Source of the DNA: Fomitopsis serialis
Taxonomy: Eukaryota; Basidiomycota; Agaricomycetes; Polyporales; Fomitopsidaceae
Assembly: GCF_022376445.1 (NCBI RefSeq)
Contig: NW_025955099.1
Location: 1 to 64,000 of the forward strand
Direction of reading: 5' to 3'
DNA length: 64,000 bases
Under the pieces are notes generated by a model. It did not search any database and had not been told where the DNA came from. It was given only the letters and a program-made list of their open reading frames with translations. This document shows, piece after piece, positions 1 through 11,493 of the stretch; the stretch's first letter is position 1; every line of letters starts with the position of its first letter. The position numbers and the translations under genes are program-made.

Positions 1-2311
1 CCTTGAACTCCTCTGCATAAGTGATCCACTGTTAGCTGCGTGTTAGCTGAGATACATGATGCAGTGGCCCTTTTCGCCGCACGTACTCACACTCAGGCCG
101 TCGCTGCTAAGACGGACATCCCTCGTGTGTGCACAGCGTCATCGTCGAGGTTCAAACCAGGTATGCATATCTTGTTCTGAGGGGAGAAGACGTGAATCGC
201 GTCATCGGTGACCCCCATCCATTGCGTGTCAGGCTCTCGCCTTGTAGCTGTTTCCGGGACTGTGCGACTCGAAGGGCGATCGTCGTTCCCCCCGTCTAGC
301 AGACTGCCGTTCTCGGGAGGACGCTGAGCAGCGGCCTTCCCTGATCTCTGCTTCGTACGCTGCCACGGGTTGCACGTCCTGGACCGGTGAAGTATCGCTC
401 TCCGAGTCTTCAACGAGCTTTCTCCCATCAGAGGAACACGGTATAGATTCGGTCGATAGTCCAACCCTGGTACGTGGCAGGTGTGCGAAGCTGAGGTCGT
501 GCCTTTGCGCCGTACATGCGCCGCACATTCTACGCTCTTCGATGGGGAGGATTCGTCGTCGTCATAGGATGCGGGTAGCGCGATGGCCCCGCCATGTCCG
601 TACAACGCGCCCGTGGACCATCATCCACATTCTTCGATAGTGCCGCATCGTTCATTGCGTCGCGTCGAAAGGCGTCGGCTCTCCTGAGGGCAAGCAGTTA
701 CATACTAGACGGCTAGCTGATTTGTAGCACGACAAAATTGGCCACACGAGTGTTCATGAGTTTTCCGGCCTGTTCGAAGGTTTGGTCGATTTTAATGAGG
801 AGGAGGCCAGGAGGCTGCCAGTCACTAGTCACGGCCGGGTGAGGTCTTGAGAACTCCGAGGCGGAGGAGGCGGCGCAGCCATGGCGCCAGTTACCTCCGG
901 GAGGACGGCCCGGTCAAGCCGGACGACGACAACATTGACAACGAGACTCAGCTTGCGGCGCTCCTCCTCCTCTCGTCCGAGTTCGACTATCACATTGACA
1001 CTTGGGTCGCCCCGACAAAGCGAGGAACCGCCTATAGGCTACTGCGTGAACGTGGCTTGGCTAATGCGTTGGCCAGTTTGACAAGCCAGAGGTACATCCT
1101 GAATGAATCGACGGATGTATCGACCGGACTCGTGTTGAGTCTACTCCAACTACAATGTGAAGGATCAGCGTGCGGTATTACACTCTGGTATGCTCGGTAT
1201 CATCATGTAGATCGTGTCCTTCCTAACCTCCTCACAGGCGGCACGTAGCACGTAGTTCAAATGCGAATGGTGCCTATGCTATCATTGCTTCGAGCAGAGA
1301 CTACTATCCGACTCTCTGATGTCTTGCAAGACCCTCCTAGATGGAACGATATCAGCAAATGGAGGCACTCAAGCCAATGGGAGGACCTAACCCTGGTGCA
1401 TTTTCGGCGTGCTCGGACGACTACGGGACTTGGTGCATGTTTTACAATCGTTTCATACCGAAGGGTCTGAAGATACATACGTGCGGTAAGTTCACAACGA
1501 CGAGTTGTCACGTACACTCACACAAATAGCAAAGCTTCACTGTGCCGGCGGTGCTGCGGGTTCATAGCCATCCAGAGATTAGCGACCATCAGCTCCGCTC
1601 CGACGTTGTGCGACGCAGCAGCTTACTACCCCTTGCAGACTTCGGCCACCGAGCACACACGGTGCTCCTCCGCTGCTCCAACAAACATCGCACGTCTGTG
1701 GCGACGTCTCCCAAGCCGGGCTGTCGCTAGCGACAAGTACGTGCACGAGACCAGCAGTTCCAGCATCGAAGCCCTCACGGCGGAAGGCACAACCTCGTCG
1801 TCCACCCGAACGCCAGTTCAAGGAAAGATGCTGGAGCAGGTTTCGAGGCTGGCGGGAACGCACCTATGTGTCTGCGAGTCGCTGCCGGTGAGTTCTACAA
1901 ACTCCTTGCTTCCTTCCACCTCGAATCAACGTTGATAATAGCAGGCGGTCGTGCGTACAACGACACGTATATCCGCGGTCTAAGAATACACTGTCATCCA
2001 GTACCCTCCTCCGGTACACTCCTCCCCACCTCTCGTCATGATGGCGTCGACTGGGGGTAACCCAGGACAAAGGATAAAGGCAGCCGATGAGTTCCTCCCC
2101 CCTTCCCATCCTGCTCCCGCGCTTCGAATGTTATAACTTAGGTGAATCGAGAACGAAGATTTGCAAAGGGGTGTGGTGCGCGAATATCGAACATGCGCGA
2201 GTCGTGAAAGCGTTCATAGGTGGGAGCAAGGGTGTCCACCTGCACATGGATGATTCAGTCAAACGACACTGTGCGAGTAACGCGGAGAACTCACAAAGGC
2301 GAGTGATTCGC
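1..2311. other. Gene-poor left flank, no gene recognised
   Basis: Open frames of 130-170 codons exist on both strands (for example 93-605 minus and 847-1248 plus). None has recognisable domains, hydrophobic helices or convincing splice structure. I looked specifically for a seven-helix STE3-type receptor, expected beside pheromone genes, and saw no hydrophobic segments on either strand. The stretch could be a decayed part of the mating-type region or simple intergenic DNA. Confidence 0.5.
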
Positions 2312-2422
2312 TCATGCAATAGTGCAGCTGCCACTGCCGCTGCCGCTCCCTGTGTCGTAATTGACAGGGACCTGCTCCTCCTCGGCGGGAACGGGAATAG
2401 CGATGTCGAAGAACGCGTCCAT
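2312..2422 (-). CDS. Mating pheromone precursor 1 (CaaX-type)
   Basis: This 36-residue, intronless precursor begins MDAFFDIAIPVPAEEE and ends in the CaaX box CTIA directly before the stop. The layout is that of basidiomycete B-locus lipopeptide pheromones: an MDAF start, an acidic pro-region (EEEQVP), then a small polar tail (NYDTGSGSGSGS) before the prenylated Cys. From family knowledge, the Cys is farnesylated, the last three residues are removed, the end is carboxyl-methylated, and the N-terminal part is cut off before export by an ABC transporter. The mature peptide would be detected by STE3-type receptors of compatible mates. The start was chosen because MDAF is shared with the other two precursors here; the same frame is open upstream to about 2650, which looks like 5' leader. 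A TATA-like element lies about 140 bp upstream. The GS-repeat tail differs from the NGN-type tails of the other copies, so the specificity may differ. Confidence 0.88.
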   Translation of the reverse strand: MDAFFDIAIPVPAEEEQVPVNYDTGSGSGSGSCTIA

Positions 2423-2555
2423 GATTCCTGAATTGTGAGGATGGAGGATGTCTTTGCGGTGACAAGGAGCGCACAAAGGCGTCGAGCGGTGAGTCTCGAA
2501 GGCTAGACCAGCGTTGGAACAGGATGAATCGCTGTCGTTCCTCACCGCATGTCTA

Positions 2556-2566
2556 GTATTTATGCA
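2556..2566 (-). promoter_or_regulatory. TATA-like element of pheromone gene 1
   Basis: On the minus strand this reads TGCATAAATAC, about 140 bp upstream of the pheromone 1 start. The identical 11-mer lies about 109 bp upstream of pheromone 3 (22160-22170). It fits a core promoter, but function is inferred from sequence and position only. Confidence 0.5.
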
Positions 2567-5500
2567 CGCATGGGCTTGAGCGCAAAACAATAGGGGAGGC
2601 GCTCGCAGTGCGTAGATGACGATCCGGCACTGGGGTTTTTGCTTCCGCATCCGGCGAGAGCTTGCACGATCATTGGCTCCTTATTGTCCTGCCAGGCGAG
2701 GAGGCTTGCGACATTGTCAAGATGCATCGGCAGTTAAGCTTCAGATTTGCGTCAGCCGTCTTCCCGTCTACTAACACTATCAACTTCGGAAGCACTCTCC
2801 AGGATCCGAGGAGAGATGTCACTTGCAGCGGCGTACTCATCGTCCTCAATACGTTCGAAGAAGTGAATGCAGGGAGCGTAAGGCCCCTCTCGTCTGTTGC
2901 GTTGAGGTGGATATATGTATGTATAGTTCATAATTACACGATTGCTTCACCTTGCATATTAGGGTTCGCTTCAAGCCTCTTCAAGCCTCTCCAGTTTCAG
3001 ACTCGGATGTTCAGCCACTGTCTCCTCCCGGGCCCGCAGCACATCGATGTCCTCCGCCCTGACACGCCACCACTGCAGCGAAACCTGCCCGGTTCCTTCT
3101 CCACGAGATCTTATTGTTATGCTCACGCCGGGTCTCGTCTCCAATCGCCTCTGATTGTCTCGTGGAAACGACCATACGATGCCATTGATCGAAAAGCGCC
3201 TCTTGCCTGTCTTGGACGTCGGGCCGGTTCGGAGCGCCGGCGATCAAAAAGTCGCTCCCAATCGATCTGGAGATCTGTTCGTCTGCGTTCTCGTGTCTGT
3301 CTGCATTTGGCAAGTTTTGTAACGCCACAAGCCTCTCGCAGAACCCGTTGGTTGGATTCCTCGCAACTCGTCCAGATTCAAAATTCTTCCTTCGAATATT
3401 ACAACCCCACTCGCTCTGCACGATCAAGTGCAGTGTCGGCATCAGTGCTAGCCGTGGCAAGCCGTTGCCAATGACGCCCGTCCTTATTGTTTTGTGCATT
3501 GACGGTACAACGGCATTAGCGCACTAGAAGGTAAGCGAGATACATGCATGTGTCACGCAGACTATCTCTGAGCATTTGAGTTAGTTGCGCAATCAGATCT
3601 ATTGCCACGCTCAGGTTTCTGTAACACGAGAGTTGGCTTCGCGTTGACTGGCATTGACGCGTCCATGCCCTAGTCTTGCCGGACATTGTATGAGGAGCTC
3701 CACTGCGTATGCCCTAGTGTGCGAACTGAGCTCCTTGCACGACGCGCCTCGGCCTTCTCGCTTCGTGAGCCAAAAATATCTGCACAAGTCGCGGCCTCTC
3801 TTCTCAGGCTATTGTTGCGCCTTCTGCGCAAAAGCTAGAAGCAGGTTGAATGTATCTGTGAGTGAGTGCATCTACCTATGTCACCGCTTCCTCGACCTGC
3901 TCACGACCTGGCTGCAACAGGTTACCCACTGCGCGGGATTTGAAGCGGCCGCCGTGAGGGGGCCATGCATGCTGAAGATATTAATCATCCACGCCAACTT
4001 AAGGTCCGGCTTCGGGGAACGTCGTCCGGTCCGTAATTTAATTGTGCATGCGTTTCAATACTGAATGTATCTCCCCGCTTTAGCGTCAAGTACGAGTCAA
4101 AGGGTCGGAATCGATGTGTGCCTGTAATCCCATCTGATGGGGACGTCGCACAGACAATAAGCTTCGGACGGTGCATGGGTACGAGTTTACTCTTTCTGGA
4201 TTGGTAGTTTGAGTCTGTGAATGAACAGTCGGGCTTCCCGCACAGTCGCTGTACTTGTCATGCTACTAGTGCGTTGCTATTCACTTGATGGTGCTACTGT
4301 GGATGACCGACGACGCGCTAGCATTTCCAGGAACGCTCAGCATTGCGCGCCGACCCTGCCGTCAGCCGCACCTCCGACATCACGAAGTGCCTAGGTCGGC
4401 GAGCGGGCGTAGTCCACATGTTTCCATCGCTAGCGCATTGAGGGCCGCCGTACTACCCATTGTCCTCGAGTATGAAAGTGGGAGGTGACTCAGACAATTT
4501 GATTTGATTTCAAGACAGTTGCCATCGAGATACAGCGGCACAAGGCACAATTAAAGAGTACCAGCCCATGGATAAATAGTTGATAAATAGCTCGTGAAAG
4601 ACAGTGCGCTAGCCTTGCTCGGGAGGACCGGAAAGACGCTATGCTTACTGAGCACACTTCGTCAATCACCAGACGTCTGAGACCAACGGCTTACATTATT
4701 TCAACCGGTCATTTTTGGCTCTCGTCATGTCGTATGGCCAACGGCATGTGAAGGTCTGCCCTTGCGAAGTTCGTCACGTTCGTCAAACGTGGATACTGAA
4801 TAATCATGCCGTGGTCAATGCGTGTATCGGCACGGTCAGAGTAGATAGTCGGACTCAACAATATCAGGTACGGGCGAGCTAGAAACGCTCGAAACAAAGC
4901 ATGCACCGAAGGCGAAGAAAAGGCCCAGGCACTTGAGATGCATGCCGTTTGTGAAGAAAGAGTAATAAATGAAAGTAGAGAAGGGGAAATATGTGCGGCG
5001 GTCACCCGCAGCGCGTCGCATTTATCACACTACAACTGAATGAGGTGATAATCCTGCGGGGGCGCTGCGTGTTCGGTCTCACTCGGCGGTCTTGTCTCTC
5101 GTAACGACGTTGTTGCAGTTCAGTGAGCTGTGGGCGCATCGCCTGCCGGCGGGGAGGCTGTGCTTACATTGGCAGATGTAATCCTCAAACGCCTTCAGAT
5201 CGCGGAGCCTAAGGGGTGCAACGGAGGTATAACGCAGCTGAGTGAAACTGCGCCACTCTCGCAGTCGAAGATGGCAGATGCATTGCATGTAGCGTTGCAA
5301 GTACGCGATGTGCGCCGGGCCCCAGCGCTCACTGAAGGAAAGGAGGCGGCACTCAAGTGCTCGAGAAAGGAGTACTTACCTTTTCGTGCGGCCTCATTCA
5401 CAACAGACCGACAGAGGGATAGATCGCTTTGGCAATCTCTTGACCGCGCAAGTCTATCGGGCGAAAAATTAGACAACGTGGAATTACAGCAGTGGAAGGG

Positions 5501-8500
5501 AGGGGTAGCATGGGCTCGACTTGCTAATGAACTGCGGGAATCGATATTGACTGTCCGGCCACCGTTGATCAGATGGACGATATATTGGAATCGTAACACG
5601 TCATACAATGGGACCTGCAGCATGGTTTCGAAAACCGGCGTGTTGCATCACAATTTGAAGCACTGAACCCAGCACTACGAAGAATGTCAGCCGTCTTCGC
5701 CGTTTCAACATCAGAAAGCAATCAAATCAAACACACCCTTCGACTCATAAAGGCGCACATCCTTTAGGATGAGGCAATCAACAGAGATGTTCATTGCAGC
5801 AGTTTGCGCCCCCGTGGCATGCCGCATCCTCGCCCCTCGTAATGACCTCGTTTAGGTCTTTTATCGTGTAGTTAGTCAAAGAACAGATTCTGGACCTGAC
5901 GCCCCTGGGAATCAGAACGTCCGAAGCTCACCCATTATCGGCTTCGGCGAAGCCATGGCCATTGTCATGAAGGGGAGAACGACAGCAAAGAGGAGATGAA
6001 TGCGCTGGAACTGCATTGTGAGCTAGCGGCTTGCTGGGTGACAATGATGATGAAACCGGCGTTCGCGTGCGCTTTATATACTTGCCATTTCTCGCAGCAG
6101 AGACAGACGAACGGCCAGCGTCTTGCGGCAAGAGTTACCCCCATGTCCCACTCGGTACATTCGCCTACTATCTATATGCATGAGTGTCCTCCTGGAAAGG
6201 GTAAAAATAGACATGTTGACAGAATTCACACTGTCAGTATGTCAATTTGCACCGCTTCGCGTTGGCCGCTGACGGCTTCGCAGTCGGATGCACCTAAGAG
6301 GCCGGCTCTTCATAAGCCATACGTAGTCCGACTCGAGAAAGGTGTTCATAAACTCATCACGCACATGTAGACATGATCAAGTCGCCAGCAATACCTTCCA
6401 TCGCTTGTGGTATGGAAGAAAGACATCGCAGAGAGTGCTGCACAGTAGGCGCCGACCGATATGATGCTGTCCGAGCCTGTCCGGAGAAGTTGCCATCGCG
6501 CTGTATCAAAAGATTGAAGGCATGCATGATATGTGCCGCATGGTCAGGCAAGTTAAACTGTAATGACGGGCCCGGAGTTGCCCTGAGTCGACCGTGATGC
6601 GCCGCGATTCGCAGCAGCCTGGACCAGCAGTTGACAGGGTTGCACAACCGACTCAGCATTAAAAAGAGCGTACCTCAACGTCAACACGCACTCCCAATGT
6701 GCAAGATAGCTTTATGCACTTGTGCGTTCAGAGTCAAAAATCAACGTAAGTTACTCAGAGGAAGCAATACAGAAGGTCACCGTGACATAGCCGAGATCAG
6801 GTGACCTGCATGCTATTCACTACGCCTGCCATTTTAGGAGAAGTCCTTCCTCTGATCGTCTTCGTTCTCGACCGACGCGATTTTCACCCATACAAAAAGA
6901 AGTATGAGCAAACGTGGGGTAGTGGTAACCTGGGTCGTTGCCACCTGCAAAGGCATTATAAGCTGCTCTTGCATCGACCCGCCCCAAGCTCGATTCTCGG
7001 CGTTTGCAAAACACGTCCGAGTCATGCCTACACTTTTTGCTCGTCGGCCGTGCATACCGACAACGGTATTGATACGGAATCAACGTGACCAGTTCTATGA
7101 TTCTGAGCGCATCATAAGGATTCTAGCAATCAGATTTGAGCATCTTCTTGGGATGATAATGTCTTGCTCACTCTGTAGTAGCTCGAAAACACTCAACGGG
7201 ATACTAATTATACCGAAGCTGGACACTGCGGCCAGGGCATGCAAGTATCCTCAGCTGATCATTTAGAACAGCCGAAGCCGAAGGACGTGCCATCACCAGC
7301 AGCCGTCGACTTCAGCGTGTCCTCGTGTCCAGCTTTGCACAACTCCACGAATGCAGACAGGCACGAGAACGGTCAAAAGACTACACTCATCGTGGGCTCA
7401 TATAATACTCGCAACGATGTTATTCTAATCAAGCTTATAACCTGGTCTTCTGTCCTCAGGTGCAGGTCTGCGCGCAGAGGTCGCAGTTCGCGCCCTCCGC
7501 GACTGCGCGACTGCCAGCGGAACGTCAGACAAGGATATCCTGAGGCACGACGGGTGAAGACACTGTCTACGTCTGCGTGGGGAGACTAAGCGGAGCAGCC
7601 AGTAGTAAGGCGTAAGATTTCGACAACTAACGGAGGGAGCGATGTCTCAATTCATTGAGCTAACGCCACAGCATGATGCCGCAAAATTCTCTAGTATCTT
7701 TCCTCTGTGGTTGTGGTTGATTAGAGAAGGACACGATGTGCTCTTGGCAAACTCTGAAAGCGGAGAGGGACGAAGACAAGGGTCCGACGTCGTTGCGCAC
7801 GACGAAGAGGTGACGACAGGTATGTGCTGACCGTGTCACTACCGATCATTGTCAGTGATCCCTCGTGTTCCTAGCGCTGGAACGGTACAAGCAAGATATC
7901 CCTTACTCTGACCTAGTGCATGCGCTGTGGCCGTGACGCTTAGCCAGGTTCCACTCGCCCATGGCGCGTGCGTCAGCTTCAAAGGGGCGCTAGGACTTCG
8001 AAAGGCCATCTATTCAAGCTCGGTTCGCATCCTAGATTTCCCGCTTCGGGTGTCGCAGCGTCGTCACTGAACGTCTACACAGCATTTCAAACAAGCGTCC
8101 ACAAAGGTGACACAGCGACCTCAGGAAACGAAGGAAGAACACCTGAAGGACAAATCGTGACTATGGCGTCCGCCGGACTGCCAGTAACAGTTGCAAGTGT
8201 CAACGGATCAGCCACGGTTCCCGTTCAAGACACCCAGTGGTCTATGACCGAGCACTAACATGCACTGGCAGTGGCAGTGATTACACCACTCCTGACGCTT
8301 TAGAGATTTGGCGGCCCGAGTCCTGGCAGGAAGGCTCCTGCTCCACCTCAGTCGCTTTGAGCGCAGCTCCTATCCGGACCATGCGCTGAGACCAGGCAAA
8401 GCGCGCGACGAGTAGGTCGGTGTCCCCGGGGCCGTCCTGCAGAAAGGGGCGCTGCTGCATTCATCGGGTACTCAGCGATCGAGGCTAGTTCTGTCATGAA

Positions 8501-9229
8501 TTCGTCACAGAGCGGCCTCGGAACGGAACCACGACCCTACGAGTAGCATTACTACCCACCCCCTTCAAAATGGACGTTGCAAAGGACTAAGGACCAGGAT
8601 GTTCTCGAACTGCAGTCGCGTCATCCCGGAAGTCATCGCAACATCGACATTACCGTCATCTTAGGTTTATGTATGTAGCCTCACAGAGTTCTGTTACGTC
8701 TCATACACGCACGATCCTCGTGTACATTCGTCAACGAAAGTGATGTATTGTCGGCAGATAACCTGGTACCTGGACACTCGAAGACAGCAGTAGCCAGCCT
8801 GCGCCTTTCATCGATGAGTCACACCCACACACAGTCCAATCATCACGGTCGTATATTGTTCGTCGTAAATGCAAGTCCTGGTCCGAATCCGTACGCCTAA
8901 CCCCCTCCTCACAGCGCGCCGGCCCATGCCGGCAGCGGCGCGGCCCAACGCCGCGTCCCCAGAGTCCATCAGAGTGAATGTGGTAAAGTACAATGCAGAG
9001 TCGTGAACGAAGTGTGGATAAGTTATGCGTGTCGCCAATGCGCACAGCGCCATCTTGGTGTGTGCATGCAGCGAGAAGGGGCGAAACGGAGGGGGCGGCG
9101 AATCGCCGATGCAGCCGGGGGTAACCGTAGTCTCGCTCCTTTATCTGCACGTCAGCGGTGCCCGGCAAGGGTGCGGAGTGGCGACATACCTGTGAGCAGA
9201 GACGTTGAAGTGGGTGCCGAGCGCGGTGC
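2567..9229. other. 6.7 kb stretch without recognisable genes
   Basis: No coding region with known domains was found on either strand. The longest open frame (2662-3474, plus) opens with a TTG codon and is overlapped by a 162-codon frame on the other strand. Neither resembles a known family. A 22-nt inverted near-identical repeat links 3286-3307 and 7351-7372. A short tandem repeat (gataaatagtt/gataaatagct) lies near 4571-4592. The stretch separates two pheromone genes on the same strand and may be decayed mating-locus or transposon-derived DNA. Confidence 0.45.
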
Positions 9230-9357
9230 TCAGGCGATCGTGCAGACGTAGCTGGCGTTCCCGTTAGTCCGGTCGTAGTTCGACGCACCTGGCTCGTCTC
9301 GGACTCCTCGGTCGGGAGCGGCGCAGCGATATCGAGGAGGAAAGTGAATGCGTCCAT
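9230..9357 (-). pseudogene. Mating pheromone precursor 2, single-base frameshift
   Basis: The minus-strand frame starts MDAFTFLLDIAAPLPTEE, a clear pheromone-precursor pro-region, and continues to about residue 24. It then leaves frame. The adjacent frame carries the expected tail, NYDRTNGNASYVCTIA, directly before a stop, complete with CaaX box. The span from ATG to that stop is 128 nt, one base short of 43 codons, and the break falls near 9283-9287, inside the conserved VP position. Everything else, including the TATA box and the tail, is preserved, so either the allele was inactivated very recently or the sequence has lost one base. Read as given, the gene would make a longer product without CaaX and be non-functional. 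The identification as a pheromone gene is firm; whether it is dead is not. Confidence 0.8.
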
Positions 9358-9477
9358 TGCGATGCGATGCGTCGAGGAGAGGGCGAGGGAGCCCTGCGAG
9401 GGGAAGGTGCGGATACCGAGGGGTGGGGTCGTGAAAGGTCCGAAAGACTTGCGGTGAGGCCTAAGCAGGGCCGCCCG

Positions 9478-9487
9478 GTATATATAC
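9478..9487 (-). promoter_or_regulatory. TATA box of pheromone gene 2
   Basis: GTATATATAC lies about 125 bp upstream of the pheromone 2 start, the same spacing range as the TATA-like elements of the other two pheromone genes (about 109 and 140 bp). Confidence 0.5.
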
Positions 9488-11493
9488 GTGCTTAATTGTA
9501 TCGTGGCGCGGTCCTCTGCAACGGCGCACAATAAGGAGCGTAGCGTGGCCGCAGGCGTTACCGCTTTGACAGACACGATCCGGACGTCGATGACTTGTAC
9601 GCGTCCGGTTCCAATCTCGGAACCTGCGAAATACCAATGTCGCGTCTCGGTTAGCCATACGCGGACGCGTCATGAATCATGATCGCACACTCACCTTTGA
9701 TCAAGGCACGCCGGAGAAGCTATTGTCTGCCCAGATCCCGATCCGTGTGGCGACCTGCGTCGGGCCTGATGCACTGAAACGGCAAGGTTGTCAAAGAGTG
9801 GTGGTGGACTGCCAGCGTCCGTTAGTCTGAGTAGCTCGTTACGTCGACTGGACGACACGGTGTTACTTATCGGCCGCTGAGCCACTTCCGTGGGCGCCGA
9901 GATGTCTCGAGGATGACACGGTCGCTGCATCAAGCTATTGTCCGCCCAACGAGTCAAGGGTACCATTAGGATACCATCATGTCGCGATCGGTCAACTAGC
10001 GCGGATGGGAGTTAAACGTTATACCATCTGTGCAGCAACGATCCGCCCAGAGACATTTCCGTCTGACTCTATTGAGCATCGACGGCAGTCTCGTCTACGA
10101 TTAGGCGGGTCCTTGTCGGTGCGACGCAGGCACGTTGCGCTCGATGCGGATGCATATAGTCGAGTCCCGACATATCCGGCCTGCTTTATTGTTACAGCAC
10201 GCGGTCACGTGCACGGTGTAACAGCGGCGCCTCCAATGCAGATACGCGAATTGAGTCAAGATGCCCGCATTCGGCGGCGCGTGGAAAGGCCTTTGACTTC
10301 CTCATTGTTCTTGAGAGCGCCGTATAGTAAGTCTCGGCGCGGGAAATAAGATACCGATATGATCGCGAACATACGAAGATATGCATGTGAGAGGTGTCCG
10401 GCGTGCCTCCCGCGGAAGGTACTTACCTCTACCATGACAGCTGGTCGAACTGGAAGGTCGTCGTCAATATCCGAAAGTAGACTCAAGAAATGAATTAACC
10501 GACCCCGTGTATGCAACCACCACGGAAGACTTCGTGCGCACTTCACATTCGCATTTATGAGCCATGTATATTGATGTACGCAGTAACGTACACGTGGCCT
10601 GCCTCTACGACGGACCAGAGCTGAAAATCTGTGACTGCTCGACCCACTTGTAGGTGCGAACGCCCCGGCAACATGTACTGCTAACTACCCGCTTGTCAGT
10701 GCTACGCTAGGCAACCTTCAACTTCACGTACTGACCTTCAACGTTTGTCTTCTGTGGCTTGTCCTCACAGGCCTACTCTGTTTGACATAGGCGTCAGCCT
10801 CTACATGAACGCGTAGAAGGCGTTCAGTCTGCTTCTAAGCCTTCGTTGTCCTTCTCACCTGTCAGTTCCACATGCCATCTTATCACCGCCTTCGTTTCCG
10901 ACTCGGACGTGTGCACTTGCGCTAATCGATGTCGTTTCAGGATGGCTGCCTTCGGGACTTCCTGTATGCAACAAAGCAGCACGGAACGCCCGTGTTCGCG
11001 GACATTGCAGGCCATATGATACACTCGAGGATCATTCAATGGAGCTTGAGCGTCGGAGAGCGTCGGATATACCGAATTTGGCGACGAAAGCAGACCTAGA
11101 GGCGTGCCCTCGACGGGGCGACACAGAAAGCCATGATGAGCAGGGCAGTGGCCGTGAGCGAGGAGAGGAAGCTGTATCAAGTACATATGGTTCACAATCA
11201 AGGGGGACACTGAAAAACGAGGGGGCGGGATGGTTGCCCTGCCAATTTGAGCGAAGCGTCGGCTATACCCGAGCCCCGGGGCTGCAGCGCCTTGTCCGCT
11301 CGCCGTGTCTCACCTCAAGCCCGCAAGTCCTCGTCGCCGTGCACGACGACGAACAGGGCCTCAGCATCGCGGCCCTTGACTTCACGACCGGTATACATCC
11401 ACGGCTCGCATCGGCTTCCTCGCTTACATTCGACACCGGCCTCGCCCTCAATCCACAGGCGGCGCCGTCCCTTTCTCAGGAGTCTCTTGATCA
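9488..11493. other. Upstream region of cla4, no gene recognised
   Basis: No protein family was recognised. The last 450 bp before cla4 are open in two plus-strand frames (11039-11527 and 11247-11699). The second continues out of frame past the cla4 start, so these are probably compositional shadows or 5' untranslated sequence. Confidence 0.4.

Noticed and set aside
151..161. ggttcaaacc as a tRNA B box (also 8021-8031)
   Set aside because: The flanking bases do not form a T-arm or an acceptor stem with upstream sequence.
93..605. 170-codon minus-strand frame considered as the tail of a STE3 receptor
   Set aside because: No transmembrane segments lie upstream on the same strand, and the receptor tail has no diagnostic motif.
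3610..3670. Minus-strand start MDASMPV near 3667
   Set aside because: No CaaX motif before the stop and no pheromone-like pro-region.
8808..9053. Minus-strand frame with an internal MDSGDAALG start, considered as another pheromone
   Set aside because: Arg/Gly-rich tail, no CaaX box at its end.
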